Positions 40,897 through 51,370 are shown, numbered from the stretch's first letter. The stretch: DNA of 64,000 nucleotides from Hyphomicrobiales bacterium (GCA_016124805.1 WGND01000012.1:1-64000); one strand, 5' to 3'. Notes: generated from the letters alone by a model not told the origin. Translations and numbers: made by a program.

Positions 40897-41436
40897 TCAG
40901 CGCGCCAGATGTTCCCGCAGGCGCGGCATGATTTCGACGAAATTGCACGGGCGATAGCGCGAATCCAGCTGATATTTCAGGATTTCATCCCAGCCATCCT
41001 TGCAGGCGCCCGGCGAGCCTGGCAGGGCGAAGAGATAGGTGCCGCCGGCGACACCGGCCGTTGCGCGTGACTGAATGGTGGAGGTGCCGATCTTGTCAAA
41101 GCTGATGCGATGGAAAAGCGCCGAGAAACCATCGATCTCTTTTTCATAGAGCGACTGAAAGGCTTCAGGCGTCACGTCCCGTCCCGTCAATCCCGTGCCG
41201 CCTGTTGAAATCACGGCATCGACGTAAGGGTCGCTGATCCATATCTGCAGCTGATTGCGGATCTGGTTCACATCATCACTGACAATATTGCGGGCAGCGA
41301 CTTCATGCCCGGCTTCCTTGATACGCGATTCAAGCACATCACCTGATGTGTCGTCCGCGCGGGTCCGCGTGTCTGATACCGTCAGCACAGCCAGATGCAG
41401 CGGAATGAATTCACGCGAAGGGTCGATGCCAGCCAT
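40897..41436 (-). CDS. moaB: Molybdenum cofactor biosynthesis protein B
   Basis: MoaB/MogA-fold proteins adenylylate or bind molybdopterin during cofactor synthesis. I use the ATG at 41436 (179 aa) because GGAG lies nine bases upstream and because SREFIPLHLAVLTVSDTRT then matches the usual N-terminus; ATG 41451 is possible. The TGGTGLTGRDVTPEAF loop and LFALPGSPGACKDGWDEIL are the family's binding motifs. No other molybdenum-cofactor genes are nearby. Confidence 0.95.
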   Translation of the reverse strand: MAGIDPSREFIPLHLAVLTVSDTRTRADDTSGDVLESRIKEAGHEVAARNIVSDDVNQIRNQLQIWISDPYVDAVISTGGTGLTGRDVTPEAFQSLYEKEIDGFSALFHRISFDKIGTSTIQSRATAGVAGGTYLFALPGSPGACKDGWDEILKYQLDSRYRPCNFVEIMPRLREHLAR

Positions 41437-41481
41437 GGGGGGCTCCGTCATATATGTGTAAGCGGTCGTCTCTAGAGGCGT

Positions 41482-43299
41482 TTATTTGAACGCATCGGAA
41501 AGCGAAGCCGTCGTCGTGTCATAGACGGGCCAGCTGCCGGCAGCCGACGCATCAAGCGAGGACAGATCATGTCCCAGACGTTCGCTGTAAATCCAGTAAT
41601 TGCTGAGCACGCGTTCAATATAGCCCCGCGTTTCAGGTGCTGGAATGCTTTCGATGAAAAGGAACGGGTCGCCCTTGAACTCGATGCTGTTGACCCAGCG
41701 CAGCAGATTGCCGGGGCCGCCATTATAGGCCGTGGTCAGCATGAAAAGATTGCCATAGGGCTCGCAGCTCGTCATCAGCTCGCTCAGATAGTCCTGCCCC
41801 AGTGAGATGTTGAAGGTGGGATCAAGCAGCTTGTCCTTGTTCTTGCGCGCAAGCGAGGAGTCATTGGTGATGTGCATGGCGGTCGCCGGCATGATCTGCA
41901 TCAGGCCGCGTGCGCCGGCATAGGAAAGCGCATCAGGGCGGAACTTGCTTTCCTGCCGCATGAAGGCAAAAAGAAGCGCGGGTTCAACCTTGAACCCGTC
42001 GCGCGGCCGATAATCCGGCACTGGAAAAAGCCCGGCATTGAGTGTCATGATGCCGTTATGGGCGCGCCGCGAAGAGGGCAGCGAGGCGGCGCTGGCGACC
42101 TGCAGTTCCACGGCGGGCAGTTCGAAATTGGCGGCAAGCGCAATCAGCGCCTGATCGAGGCTCGGGTCAATCCAGGCATGGGCGCGCACCAGTTCCTGCT
42201 CGGCCATTTCCCGCTTGCCGATCTGGGCAAGGGCCACCGCGCGTGCCGTCGCCTCATCCTTGACAAGCTGATTGAAGGAGGCGGCATCCAGTTTGGGTTC
42301 AACCCATTTCACATTGATGTCGCGTCCAAGCTGGCGCGTGGCGACAAGGCCGTAAAATGTGGCGCCGGTATTGGCCGCCATTTCGAGCATTTCAGCCACG
42401 CGCCCTGGCTGCTGATCGGCAAGATAGGCACGCGCCGCCCAGAAGCCGCCCGCCGCCCTGGTCCAGTCGCTGACCTTGCTTGATTTTGCCAGCCGCTCGA
42501 AATGATGGGCCGCTTCGCCATTATTGCCCATGCGCCAGGCCGCGAGACCGGCATACCAGTCCGAAAGCGGCACATCACGGGCATGCGAATCTGCAATTTC
42601 CTTGGCGAGCAGATAGGCCTGCTCATTCTTGTTTTCCAGAAAGAGCGAGGCGGCAATGCGTTCACGCACCTTGTCGAACTCAACCGAGGTCAGTTGATTG
42701 CGCGCCGTGGTGCCATGCAGAAAACTGAGCGCCGCGCTGGCTGTGTCCTTGCGCACAATCTGGCGCACCTTCGCGTCGATTGCCTTGAAACGCGCCGACA
42801 CAGGCTCGCTCTCGCCATCATCCACGGCATAATTGGCATGTACTGCCCCGCGATAACGTCGTGCAGCCGGACGATCCGGCCTTGCTGCCGACGAGGGCCG
42901 CTTGCGCAGGGCCAGCTTGTAAATGCGCTCGGCCCCTGGCAGGTCATTATATTTGGCCATCCAGTCGCGCAACTCGGTGTAGCTGCTGCGGTAATGGGCC
43001 GACATATATTTGTTGAAAAGCACATAGCCCATCAGCCGCTTGTCGTTGAGCTTTGCGGCAAGCCTGTCGGCAGTCTTGATGTCACCGCGCTTGTCGGCGG
43101 CAAAAATCTTGATATAGAGCTCGCGGTCGCTGCCGGTCAGAACTTCGGGGCTCCAGATTTTGGCAGTCGGGACGGGATTGGTGTCGGCAAGCAGCGGGGA
43201 GGTGGCAAGGCTCATGCCCGCCCAAGCCAGGCAGGCCATCAGGCACATGCGCGTGGCACGCGTAAAGCCTGCGCGGAAAACTGGCGCAATTGCCGTCAT
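41482..43299 (-). CDS. Soluble lytic murein transglycosylase (Slt70-like)
   Basis: The enzyme cleaves glycan strands of peptidoglycan to anhydro ends in the periplasm. I start at the ATG at 43299 with GGGGGC upstream (605 aa); a signal peptide ends around LATSPLLA. The middle is a long helical superhelix (about residues 60-430). The catalytic SLT domain follows, with the Glu in AFMRQESKFRPDALSYAGARGLMQIMPATA and the LTTAYNGGPGNLLRW motif. It is followed on the same strand by moaB. Confidence 0.95.
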   Translation of the reverse strand: MTAIAPVFRAGFTRATRMCLMACLAWAGMSLATSPLLADTNPVPTAKIWSPEVLTGSDRELYIKIFAADKRGDIKTADRLAAKLNDKRLMGYVLFNKYMSAHYRSSYTELRDWMAKYNDLPGAERIYKLALRKRPSSAARPDRPAARRYRGAVHANYAVDDGESEPVSARFKAIDAKVRQIVRKDTASAALSFLHGTTARNQLTSVEFDKVRERIAASLFLENKNEQAYLLAKEIADSHARDVPLSDWYAGLAAWRMGNNGEAAHHFERLAKSSKVSDWTRAAGGFWAARAYLADQQPGRVAEMLEMAANTGATFYGLVATRQLGRDINVKWVEPKLDAASFNQLVKDEATARAVALAQIGKREMAEQELVRAHAWIDPSLDQALIALAANFELPAVELQVASAASLPSSRRAHNGIMTLNAGLFPVPDYRPRDGFKVEPALLFAFMRQESKFRPDALSYAGARGLMQIMPATAMHITNDSSLARKNKDKLLDPTFNISLGQDYLSELMTSCEPYGNLFMLTTAYNGGPGNLLRWVNSIEFKGDPFLFIESIPAPETRGYIERVLSNYWIYSERLGHDLSSLDASAAGSWPVYDTTTASLSDAFK

Positions 43300-43394
43300 A
43301 AAATGCCCCCGGTACGAAACTGTCGGTATCTTATCGCCCGAGCGACATCCCACAAGCATCAATCGCCCCCTGAGCGGATCAATATTCAATATGA

Positions 43395-44270
43395 TTAATG
43401 GGCGTCGGGAAGAAGCCCGTCTGCCTGCAACCGCGCCCTCAGGGCCTGAAGATCATGCCAGGCGAGCTTTTTCTGCGCCGGCTGCCGGAGCAGATAGGCC
43501 GGATGGAACAAAGGCAGCACAGACACCTCGCGGCCATTCAGCGCATAGCTCATCCAGCGCCCCCGAAGTTTCATAATCCCCAATTCGGTCTGCAGCATCT
43601 GCTTGGCGGCAACCCCGCCCAGACAGACCAGAATGGCTGGATCGACGAGCTCGATCTGGCGTTGCAGGAAGGGCTGGCAGAGGATGATTTCGGCTGGCGT
43701 GGGCGTGCGGTTGCCCGGCGGACGCCATGGCAGCGTATTGGCGATATAGACATGGCGGCGGTCAAGACCGATGGCAGCCAGCATCCGGTCCAGCAATTGT
43801 CCGGCAGGGCCGACAAAGGGCTTGCCCTGAAGATCCTCCTCGCGACCGGGGGCTTCCCCGATCAGCATGATCCGCGCGGCTGGATTGCCATCGGCAAAAA
43901 CGAGATTTTTGGCCGTATGTTTCAGGGAGCAGCCGTCAAACTTGTCCAGAGCGGCCCGCAATTCATCGAGTGTCTGGCAGGCCTGCGCAATGTGGCGGGC
44001 AGCCTCCGACACCTGGCTTTCTTCGAGCGGGATAGTGACGGGCGCCCGCGCCGCCGGCGCTTCGGCAAATCCGGGCGCGGCCACCGGACGCAAAGGCGCG
44101 CGCTTTGTCGCCACGATCTCGGCAGGTGCCACCTCGTTTTCCGGCGCGGCTTCATAACGATTGACGGCATCCTCGCCCATGGGGTCGCTGATGCCGGACT
44201 CCACCATCAGCGCCAGACGGGCATAGGCCTCTTGCGGTGTCAGGCTTGCCTGCGTCACTGGCTCATCCAT
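43395..44270 (-). CDS. Family-4-like uracil-DNA glycosylase
   Basis: The 291-aa protein has about 95 poorly conserved N-terminal residues and then the UDG fold. Motif 1 is [29 protein letters not shown], then [20 protein letters not shown], and motif 2 is [16 protein letters not shown]. These are marks of family 4 (UDGa). In Fe-S enzymes a CxxC lies before motif 1; here only one Cys is seen at that place ([12 protein letters not shown]), with others at AQACQTL, ILCQPFL and VCLGG. Cluster binding is therefore uncertain. No UdgX-type KRRIH insert is present. It is divergent from the ETF-QO gene. Confidence 0.92.
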   Translation of the reverse strand: MDEPVTQASLTPQEAYARLALMVESGISDPMGEDAVNRYEAAPENEVAPAEIVATKRAPLRPVAAPGFAEAPAARAPVTIPLEESQVSEAARHIAQACQTLDELRAALDKFDGCSLKHTAKNLVFADGNPAARIMLIGEAPGREEDLQGKPFVGPAGQLLDRMLAAIGLDRRHVYIANTLPWRPPGNRTPTPAEIILCQPFLQRQIELVDPAILVCLGGVAAKQMLQTELGIMKLRGRWMSYALNGREVSVLPLFHPAYLLRQPAQKKLAWHDLQALRARLQADGLLPDAH

Positions 44271-44554
44271 GGTCGTTTCAAATCCGGTCGCATTCGCGGG
44301 CTTGTCGTGGCGTCAGTCGTCGGGTCACATGCCATGCTGGTCTGCTTTTGGGCAGATGCGGTCCAAAATTGATCGGGCCAAGCTCGGAAATGCGACCTAT
44401 ATGATAGGGTAGCATGGTCAAAGCTCGGATCGGGAGCCCAATCTTGAGCATGTTGACCCCAACTGCCAATGGCACCATAAGTGTGGTTCTATATTGACGA
44501 ATCTGATGCCGCCATGGGGCCATGGCGCGGCAAATCAGATGAAGAGAGGAAATC

Positions 44555-46231
44555 ATGAGCGACCAGTCGGCGGCGCCCGAGCGCGAATTTATGGAATATG
44601 ATGTCGTCATCGTCGGTGGCGGCCCGGCAGGTCTATCGGCTGCCATCCGGCTTCGCCAGAAAGCGGCCGAAGAAGATTTCGACATCTCGGTCTGTGTGCT
44701 GGAAAAAGGCTCGGAAATCGGCGCTCATATTCTTTCAGGGGCGGTCATTGATCCGATCGGCCTGAGTAGCCTTATTCCCGACTGGAAGGAAAAGGGCGCG
44801 CCGGTTGAAACACCCGTGACCGCCGACCAGTTCCTCATGCTTGGGCCCTCGGGCGCGCTGCGCATCCCCAATTTCCTGATGCCGCCTCTCATGAACAATC
44901 ACGGCAACTACATCGTCAGCCTTGCCAACGTGACCCGCTGGCTGGGTGAACAGGCCGAAGCGCTGGGCGTTGAGGTCTATCCCGGCTTTGCTGCGGCTGA
45001 AATCCTTTACAATGAAGACGGTTCGGTACGCGGTGTGGCCACCGGCGACATGGGCGTTGCCAAGGATGGCAGCCACAAGCCCGGCTTTGCGCAGGGCATG
45101 GAACTGCGTGGCAAATATACGCTTTTTGCTGAAGGTGCCCGTGGCTCGCTCACCAAGGAACTTACGCGCCGCTTCAAGCTCGATGAAGGCCGCGATCCGC
45201 AGAAATATGGTATCGGCCTGAAAGAACTTTGGCAGGTCGACCCCAAGAAGCATCGCAAGGGGCTGGTGCAGCACACGCTCGGCTGGCCGCTGGACGATGC
45301 GACGGGTGGTGGCTCCTTCCTCTATCATTTCGGTGAAGACCTCGTGGCCGTTGGCTTCGTGGTGCATCTGAACTACAAGAATCCCTATCTCTCGCCATTT
45401 GACGAGTTTCAGCGTTACAAGCAGCATCCGGCCATCCGCGACACCTTCGAAGGCGGCAAGCGCATCGCCTATGGCGCGCGCGCCATCACCGAAGGCGGGC
45501 TGCAGTCCGTCCCCAAGCTGACATTCCCGGGCGGCGCGCTGATCGGCTGCGCAGCCGGTTTCGTCAACGTGCCGCGCATCAAGGGCAGCCACAACGCCAT
45601 GCTCACCGGCATGATGGGCGGCGAAGCGGCCTTCAATGCCGTCAAGGACGGTCGCCAGAGCGACGAACTTGTCGCCTATGCGGAAGCCTATGAGAAGAGC
45701 GCCGTCCACAAGGACCTCAAGCGGGTTCGCAACGTGAAGCCCTTGCTCTCGCGCTTTGGCACCATGCTCGGCATGGCCATTGGCGGCATCGACATGTGGA
45801 TGAACCAGCTCGGCATCGGGCTGCCGATCACCCTCAAGCATGGCAAGCCGGACTATGCCACGCTCAAGCTCGCCAAGGATTGCAAGCCGATCGACTATCC
45901 CAAACCGGATGGCAAGATTTCCTTCGACAAGCTGTCTTCGGTTTTCATTTCCGCGACCAATCACGAAGAAGACCAGCCCGTCCATCTCAAGCTCAAGGAC
46001 GATGCAATTCCGATTGCCTATAACCTGCCCAAATATGACGAGCCCGCGCAGCGCTATTGCCCGGCCGGCGTCTATGAAGTGGTGCGGGACGATCAGGGCA
46101 ATAATCCGCGTTTCCAGATCAACGCCCAGAATTGCGTTCACTGCAAAACCTGCGACATCAAGGATCCGTCCCAGAATATCAACTGGACGGTGCCGGAAGG
46201 TGGCGGCGGCCCGAACTACCCGAATATGTAA
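44555..46231 (+). CDS. Electron transfer flavoprotein-ubiquinone oxidoreductase
   Basis: ETF-QO passes electrons from ETF (from acyl-CoA and other dehydrogenases) to ubiquinone at the inner membrane. The 558-aa protein has the FAD dinucleotide motif [17 protein letters not shown] near residue 20. The C-terminal 4Fe-4S domain has CPAGVYEV, then [36 protein letters not shown] precedes the ATG. The 284-bp upstream gap has a candidate promoter (TTGACC at about 44454, CATAAG 17 bp on). The etfAB genes are not in this window. Confidence 0.97.
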   Translation: MSDQSAAPEREFMEYDVVIVGGGPAGLSAAIRLRQKAAEEDFDISVCVLEKGSEIGAHILSGAVIDPIGLSSLIPDWKEKGAPVETPVTADQFLMLGPSGALRIPNFLMPPLMNNHGNYIVSLANVTRWLGEQAEALGVEVYPGFAAAEILYNEDGSVRGVATGDMGVAKDGSHKPGFAQGMELRGKYTLFAEGARGSLTKELTRRFKLDEGRDPQKYGIGLKELWQVDPKKHRKGLVQHTLGWPLDDATGGGSFLYHFGEDLVAVGFVVHLNYKNPYLSPFDEFQRYKQHPAIRDTFEGGKRIAYGARAITEGGLQSVPKLTFPGGALIGCAAGFVNVPRIKGSHNAMLTGMMGGEAAFNAVKDGRQSDELVAYAEAYEKSAVHKDLKRVRNVKPLLSRFGTMLGMAIGGIDMWMNQLGIGLPITLKHGKPDYATLKLAKDCKPIDYPKPDGKISFDKLSSVFISATNHEEDQPVHLKLKDDAIPIAYNLPKYDEPAQRYCPAGVYEVVRDDQGNNPRFQINAQNCVHCKTCDIKDPSQNINWTVPEGGGGPNYPNM

Positions 46232-46375
46232 GACGGGTCACTCGGAACGCATTTGGATGTTGCGCGCTTTGGTGTTCGGCTAAGCTTGCCCTCCCGGACC
46301 GAGTCTCCGGGTGGCAGGCGACGACCGCTCGGGACCCGACATTCTGTCTCGATCCCTTGTGCGGCCCTTCAGGCA

Positions 46376-46393
46376 GCCGTCAGAAATGACGGC
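46376..46393 (+). other. GAAA-tetraloop hairpin before the TPR gene
   Basis: GCCGTCA-GAAA-TGACGGC is a perfect 7-bp stem with a GNRA-type loop, ending 15 bases before the start codon. It could influence ribosome access to the GCGAGAG just after it. Confidence 0.4.
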
Positions 46394-46408
46394 AAAGCGA
46401 GAGTTCAA

Positions 46409-48163
46409 ATGGCGTTCCTAGTTGATGCGTGCAGGCGTTTGGTGACGGTGAGTATGCTCGCTTTCGCCCTCGCGTCCCTTGCCGGTTGTGCCTCATTGCA
46501 GGACCTCGCAGGCGGCAGCCGTGAAACGCCATATGGCACCTATCTCTCCGCCCGCTTTGCGGCAGCCAATCATGAAACCGAAAAGGCCGCCGATCTTTTC
46601 GCCAAGGCCCTGCGCGACAATCCCGATGATCCCGACGTGCTCGATCGTGGTTTCATGCTTTATGCAACAGCGGGCGATCTTGATCGTGCCGCGCCGCTGG
46701 CCCGCCAGATCATCAAGGTAAAACCGGGCCATCGCCTGGCCCGTCTGGTGCTGGGCCTCGTGGCCATGAAAGATCGCGACTACAAGGAAGCCAAGTTCCA
46801 GTTCGCTTCCGCCGAACCCGGTCCCTTTACCGCCCTTGTCGGCGCATTGGCGGCTTCCTGGGCCGAAGCTGGCCTGAAGGACAAGGAAGCAGCCCTTCTT
46901 CGCCTCTCGACATTTGACGGCCGGGCCTCTTTTGATCTGTTCCGCTATTTCCATCAGGGCCTGATACTGGACCAGCTTGATGACGCCGCCGGCGCGGAAG
47001 CAGCCTATCGCAAGGCCAATGATGTCAGCACCGGCGCCAGCATCCGTGTCGTACAGGCCTATGCCTCCTTCCTGATCCGCCACGACCGCAAGGATGAGGC
47101 CCGCGAGTTGCTGACCCATTATCTCTCGCTGGCACCTGATCACCCGCTGGTCGGGGATGATCTCGAACGTCTGGATCGCAACAAGCGCTTCCGGCCATTG
47201 GTGACGACCCCCGCGCAGGGCGTGGCCGAAGTTCTCTATGGCCTGGGCAGTGCGCTGTCGCAAGACTCCAACAGCGAGATGTCGGCGCTCTATCTCAACA
47301 TGGCGCTCTATCTGCATCCTGATTTTGATGTCGCGCGGATGCTTCTCGCTGCGACCTATGAACAGGCCAAGCGCTATGATGAGTCGATCAGGCTCTATAA
47401 GGAAATCGGTTCCAGCTCGCCGCTTTATAAGACAGCGCGCATTCAGGCGGCAACCGATCTTGATCGCATCGGCAAACAGGATGAGGCCATCAAGGAGCTC
47501 TCCCGCCTGACGGGTGCCAATGCGACAGATGCCGAACCGGTCATCGCACTGGGCGACATTTATCGCAGCAAGGAAGACTTCGCCATGGCGGCGGAAACCT
47601 ATGGTCATGCGCTGGAAATTGTCGGTACGCCGACAGAGCGCGACTGGACGCTGCTTTATGCGCGCGGCATCTGTTTTGAGCGCATCGGCGAATGGAGCAA
47701 GGCCGAGGCCGATCTGAAAAAGGCGCTGACGCTTTCCAATGATCATCCGCTGGTGCTGAACTATCTTGGCTATTCATGGATTGAGCAGGGCATACATCTT
47801 GAAGAAGCTGTGAGCATGATCGAGCGGGCCGTGCAGCAGCGGCCGAATGACGGCTTCATCATTGATAGTCTCGGCTGGGCGCGGTTCCGCCTCGGTGATT
47901 ATGAACAGGCGGTCGAATATCTGGAGCGCGCCGTTGAGCTGGAGCCCGGTGACCCCACGATCAACGAGCATCTGGGGGATGCCTATTGGCATGTCGGCCG
48001 TCATCTGGAAGCCCGCTTTCAATGGACCCATGCGCTGGACATGAATCCGGAGGAAAAGCGCATTCCGGAATTGCGCAACAAGATGGATTTTGGCCTGAAG
48101 CCCGGCACCGATGAACCGGCAGGCAATGCGCATCGTGTCGCGCTGCCTGGAGGCGGTTCCTGA
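46409..48163 (+). CDS. TPR-repeat lipoprotein
   Basis: With the ATG at 46409 the product has 584 aa, a signal peptide and a lipobox LASLAGC with lipidated Cys27. The remainder is tetratricopeptide repeats; clear units are AADLFAKALRDNPDDPDVLDRGF, AAETYGHALEI, KAEADLKKALTLSNDHPLVLNYLGYSW and AVEYLERAVELEPGDPTINEHLGDAYW. The binding partner is unknown; such proteins act as scaffolds in the periplasm. The ORF-track extension upstream covers the 177-bp gap and has no ribosome site. It runs into ispE (20-bp gap). Confidence 0.92.
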   Translation: MAFLVDACRRLVTVSMLAFALASLAGCASLQDLAGGSRETPYGTYLSARFAAANHETEKAADLFAKALRDNPDDPDVLDRGFMLYATAGDLDRAAPLARQIIKVKPGHRLARLVLGLVAMKDRDYKEAKFQFASAEPGPFTALVGALAASWAEAGLKDKEAALLRLSTFDGRASFDLFRYFHQGLILDQLDDAAGAEAAYRKANDVSTGASIRVVQAYASFLIRHDRKDEARELLTHYLSLAPDHPLVGDDLERLDRNKRFRPLVTTPAQGVAEVLYGLGSALSQDSNSEMSALYLNMALYLHPDFDVARMLLAATYEQAKRYDESIRLYKEIGSSSPLYKTARIQAATDLDRIGKQDEAIKELSRLTGANATDAEPVIALGDIYRSKEDFAMAAETYGHALEIVGTPTERDWTLLYARGICFERIGEWSKAEADLKKALTLSNDHPLVLNYLGYSWIEQGIHLEEAVSMIERAVQQRPNDGFIIDSLGWARFRLGDYEQAVEYLERAVELEPGDPTINEHLGDAYWHVGRHLEARFQWTHALDMNPEEKRIPELRNKMDFGLKPGTDEPAGNAHRVALPGGGS

Positions 48164-48183
48164 TCCCGCTCGGGGAGTTGAGC

Positions 48184-49077
48184 ATGACGAATGATCAGGC
48201 TTCCATCACCTGCGCGGCCCCGGCCAAGGTCAATCTCTCTCTGGAAGTTCTGGGCCGTCGCACAGACGGCTATCATGTGCTGCAAAGCTTCGTCGTTTTT
48301 ACCCGGCTGGGCGATGTCGTCACCGTTGAAGCGGCAGCCGATATCTCGCTCACAATTACAGGTCCCTTTGCCGAGAGCTTGAGTGGCGAGGGCGACAATC
48401 TTGTGTTGCGGGCCGCGCATGCGCTTCGGGCCGTATCCGGCAGTTCCGCCGGGGCCCGGATCACGCTTGAAAAAAACCTGCCCGTTGCATCCGGCATCGG
48501 GGGCGGGTCGGCAGATGCCGCCGCCACATTGAAAGCCTTGTCGCAACTCTGGAAGACCCGCCTCTCCTCAGCCGAGACATTCAGGCTGGCCCTGAGCCTC
48601 GGTGCGGACGTGCCTGTGTGCATGGCAGGCGCACCCAGCATGATGGGCGGCATCGGCGAGACGCTGGTGCCCCTTGAGATGTTGCCATCCTTTGCGTTGC
48701 TGCTTGTGAATCCCAACAAGCCCGTTTCGACAGGGGATGTCTTTTCGCGGCTGGCGGCAGCGCCCGTTTCGTTGCCACTGCCGGAACTCGTCGCACCACA
48801 ATTTGAGGGCATGGAAGAGCTTGTGACCTGGCTCAAGGGCCATCCCAATGATCTGGAGCGGCCGGCCCGTCAACTCGCCCCGGATATTGCCGAGGTGATC
48901 ACGGAAATCGGCAACGCCCCGGAGGTCATGCTTGCGCGCATGTCGGGATCAGGCGCCACCTGCTTCGGCATATGCCGCGACAGGATTGACGCCAATGTCA
49001 TCGCCCATCAAATCAGAAAACGCTATCCCGGCTGGTGGGTTGCGACAACGGATGCTCTCACATCAGCCGCTGATTGA
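48184..49077 (+). CDS. ispE: 4-diphosphocytidyl-2-C-methyl-D-erythritol kinase
   Basis: IspE phosphorylates CDP-ME in the MEP isoprenoid pathway, the same pathway as ispH at 19-20 kb. The 297-aa GHMP kinase has PAKVNLSLEVLGRRTDGYH at the N-terminus, the ATP loop PVASGIGGGSADAAATL and the late GSGATCFG. GGGGAG lies 7 bases before ATG 48184; the TTG at 48178 in the ORF track is not needed. It is convergent with ispB, 5 bp between stops. Confidence 0.97.
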   Translation: MTNDQASITCAAPAKVNLSLEVLGRRTDGYHVLQSFVVFTRLGDVVTVEAAADISLTITGPFAESLSGEGDNLVLRAAHALRAVSGSSAGARITLEKNLPVASGIGGGSADAAATLKALSQLWKTRLSSAETFRLALSLGADVPVCMAGAPSMMGGIGETLVPLEMLPSFALLLVNPNKPVSTGDVFSRLAAAPVSLPLPELVAPQFEGMEELVTWLKGHPNDLERPARQLAPDIAEVITEIGNAPEVMLARMSGSGATCFGICRDRIDANVIAHQIRKRYPGWWVATTDALTSAAD

Positions 49078-49082
49078 ACGGT

Positions 49083-50153
49083 CTAGTGATTGCGGTTGAT
49101 GCAGAACTCGACCAGTGCCGTCAGCGCGTCGCGATAGGGGCTTGCCGGGAAGATGGCCAGTGCATCAATAGCGATAGCACCATAATGCCGGGCGCGGGCG
49201 ATGGTATCGGTCAGCGCCTCATGTCGCGTCATCAGGCCGAGCGCATGTTCGAGATCGCCCTCGCGACGATCACCATCCTGTAGCACGCGCTGCCAGAAGG
49301 CGCGTTCTTCGTCATTGCCGCGCCGGAAGGCGAGTACGACGGGAAGGGTGATCTTGCCTTCGCGGAAATCATCGCCTGTGTTTTTGCCAAGCGTGGCCGC
49401 ACGACCGCCATAATCGAGTGCGTCATCGACAAGCTGGAAAGCGATGCCAAGATTGCGGCCATAGGATTCAAGCGCGGCGGCCTCATTGCCATTGCGTTCG
49501 GCAATGACGGCGCCAATTTCGGTTGCGGCGGAAAAGAGCGCCGCCGTTTTTGCCTGAATGACGCGCAGATAGGCGTCTTCAGTGGTGCTGGTGTCCTTGG
49601 CAGCGGCGAGCTGCATGACTTCGCCTTCGGCAATGACAGCGGCGGCATTGGACAGGATTTCAAGGCAGCGCAATGAGCGCGTCTCGACCATCAGCTTGAA
49701 GGCACGCCCCAGCAGAAAGTCGCCCACAAGCACGCTCGCCTGATTGCCCCAGAGCATCCGCGCCGTTTTGGTGCCGCGGCGAAGATCGCTCTCATCCACG
49801 ACATCATCATGGAGCAGGGTGGCGGTATGCATGAATTCGACAGCGGCAGCGAGCTTGATGTGGTCATGCCCGACATAGTTGCACATCTGGGCAGACGCCA
49901 GCGTCAGCATCGGGCGCAGGCGCTTGCCGCCTGAATTGATAAGATGGCTGGCCAGCTCGGGAATCATCGGGACCTCAGAACCCATCCGTTCACGGATGAA
50001 TTCATTGACCGATTCCATATCCTTGGCAACGAGCGACTGAAGCTGGGTGACAGCATTCTTGCTCCTGCCTCGATCATCTTCGAGTGGAATGACAGCTCCC
50101 AACTTATGCTCCTGAAATACGCCTGCAGCTTGTGTTATATCTGTCATGAGCAT
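49083..50153 (-). CDS. ispB: Polyprenyl diphosphate synthase (octa/decaprenyl)
   Basis: This trans-prenyltransferase makes the side chain of ubiquinone; in most alphaproteobacteria the product is decaprenyl (Q-10), though chain length cannot be read safely here. The first aspartate-rich motif is LLHDDVVDESDLRRG and the second is AFQLVDDALDYGG. The chain-length region before the first motif is KLAAAVEFMHTA. I start at the ATG at 50153 (356 aa, AAGGTG upstream). It is divergent from the DUF2007 gene. Confidence 0.96.
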   Translation of the reverse strand: MLMTDITQAAGVFQEHKLGAVIPLEDDRGRSKNAVTQLQSLVAKDMESVNEFIRERMGSEVPMIPELASHLINSGGKRLRPMLTLASAQMCNYVGHDHIKLAAAVEFMHTATLLHDDVVDESDLRRGTKTARMLWGNQASVLVGDFLLGRAFKLMVETRSLRCLEILSNAAAVIAEGEVMQLAAAKDTSTTEDAYLRVIQAKTAALFSAATEIGAVIAERNGNEAAALESYGRNLGIAFQLVDDALDYGGRAATLGKNTGDDFREGKITLPVVLAFRRGNDEERAFWQRVLQDGDRREGDLEHALGLMTRHEALTDTIARARHYGAIAIDALAIFPASPYRDALTALVEFCINRNH

Positions 50154-50295
50154 AGGTGGCACCTTCCCATGCGACAAGGGGCTAGCCCATGGCAAATCAT
50201 CGCGGGGGCGCAAATGCCGATTGAAAACAAGGACTTCAGGCTTAAGTCGGATATTATGGTGCCCTTGATGAAGCCACAGGAAGGTCGACAGGGAC

Positions 50296-50511
50296 ATGAT
50301 TGAACTGATCCGCACCAATGACCCGGTTCTCCTGTCATTTCTGGAGCATTTGCTGGGCGAGGCGGGGATCGGCTTTGTTGTCCTTGATCTCTATACGAGC
50401 TCTGTTGAAGGCTCGCTCGGCATGCTGCCGAGGCGTATGATGGTTGCCGAAGACGGATTCGATGCCGCGCGACTTATTCTGGATGATTTGCAGCAGGATG
50501 AGACCTCATGA
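50296..50511 (+). CDS. DUF2007 small protein
   Basis: The 71-aa protein has a DUF2007 fold resembling a small signal-transducing domain: MIELIRTNDPVLLSFLEHLLGEAGI, then RRMMVAEDGFDAARLILDDL. Members are short ferredoxin-like domains of unknown function. Its stop overlaps the ATG of the methyltransferase gene (ATGA), so translation is coupled. The 142-bp divergent gap to ispB should contain both promoters. Confidence 0.92.
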   Translation: MIELIRTNDPVLLSFLEHLLGEAGIGFVVLDLYTSSVEGSLGMLPRRMMVAEDGFDAARLILDDLQQDETS

Positions 50512-51290
50512 CCGCCTTGATGAATGAAAAAGACCTCACCGATGACGGCTTTCTCGGGGGACGTGTCAATCTGCTCCAGCCGGCAAAGGGCTACAGGGCA
50601 GGGCTTGATGCCGTTCTGCTGGCCGCCTCGATTCCGGCGCGCACCGGTGAACGCATTCTTGAGGCGGGTCTCGGTGTTGGTGTGGCCAGCATCTGTCTTG
50701 CCGCGCGTGTCGCCGGACTGGAAATCATCGGCGTTGAACTGCGCGAAGAGATCGCCGAGCTTGCCCGCCAGAACGCTGCCCGCAACCAGATGGAGGAGGT
50801 GCTGACCGTCTGCGAGGCCGATATCGGCCTGCCGGTGCGCGATTTCATGGCCATGGGTCTGGAGCCCAACAGCTTCGACCACGTCTTTTCAAACCCGCCC
50901 TATCATGATCCAGCCGCCGCTGCCGCTTCACCGGATGACGGCAAGGCGCAAGCCCATCTCACGCTTGGCTCGGATCTGGATGACTGGGTGCGCTTTGCCT
51001 GTGTCATGGCAAAGCCCAAGGGCACCGTGACCTTTGTGCACAGGGCCGACGCGCTGCCCCGCCTGCTTCAGGCCATGACGGGCCATCTTGGCGGCATTGA
51101 GGTCTTTCCACTCTGGCCCGCACAGGACAAGCCGGCCTCCCGCGTCATCATTCGCGGGCGACGGGGCAGCAAGTCACCGCTCACCCTTCGCCAGGGCCTG
51201 GTGCTGCATGGCCGCGATGGCCGCTTTACCGATCGTGCTGAAGCAATCCTGCGCGAAGGCGCCTCCCTGCTGCTCGATCAGGCCGCCTGA
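50508..51290 (+). CDS. TrmN6-like tRNA adenine N6-methyltransferase
   Basis: The 260-aa AdoMet enzyme has motif I in ILEAGLGVGVASICLAAR and the N6-adenine/glutamine catalytic motif NPPYHDP in FDHVFSNPPYHDP. It is close to E. coli YfiC/TrmN6, which methylates A37 of tRNA1-Val, but the alphaproteobacterial branch has not been tested to my knowledge. The N-terminal DDGFLGGRVNLLQPAKGYRAGLDAVLLAASIPA is typical. It overlaps DUF2007. A GTCCCG...CGGGAC hairpin lies just after the stop (51291-51318). Confidence 0.9.
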   Translation: MTALMNEKDLTDDGFLGGRVNLLQPAKGYRAGLDAVLLAASIPARTGERILEAGLGVGVASICLAARVAGLEIIGVELREEIAELARQNAARNQMEEVLTVCEADIGLPVRDFMAMGLEPNSFDHVFSNPPYHDPAAAAASPDDGKAQAHLTLGSDLDDWVRFACVMAKPKGTVTFVHRADALPRLLQAMTGHLGGIEVFPLWPAQDKPASRVIIRGRRGSKSPLTLRQGLVLHGRDGRFTDRAEAILREGASLLLDQAA

Positions 51291-51370
51291 GTCCCGTCGC
51301 GCCGACAATGGCCGGGACGAATAACCACGTCGCCACAAGGGTCTAACCTCTCCACGCGCGCGGATTTTTG

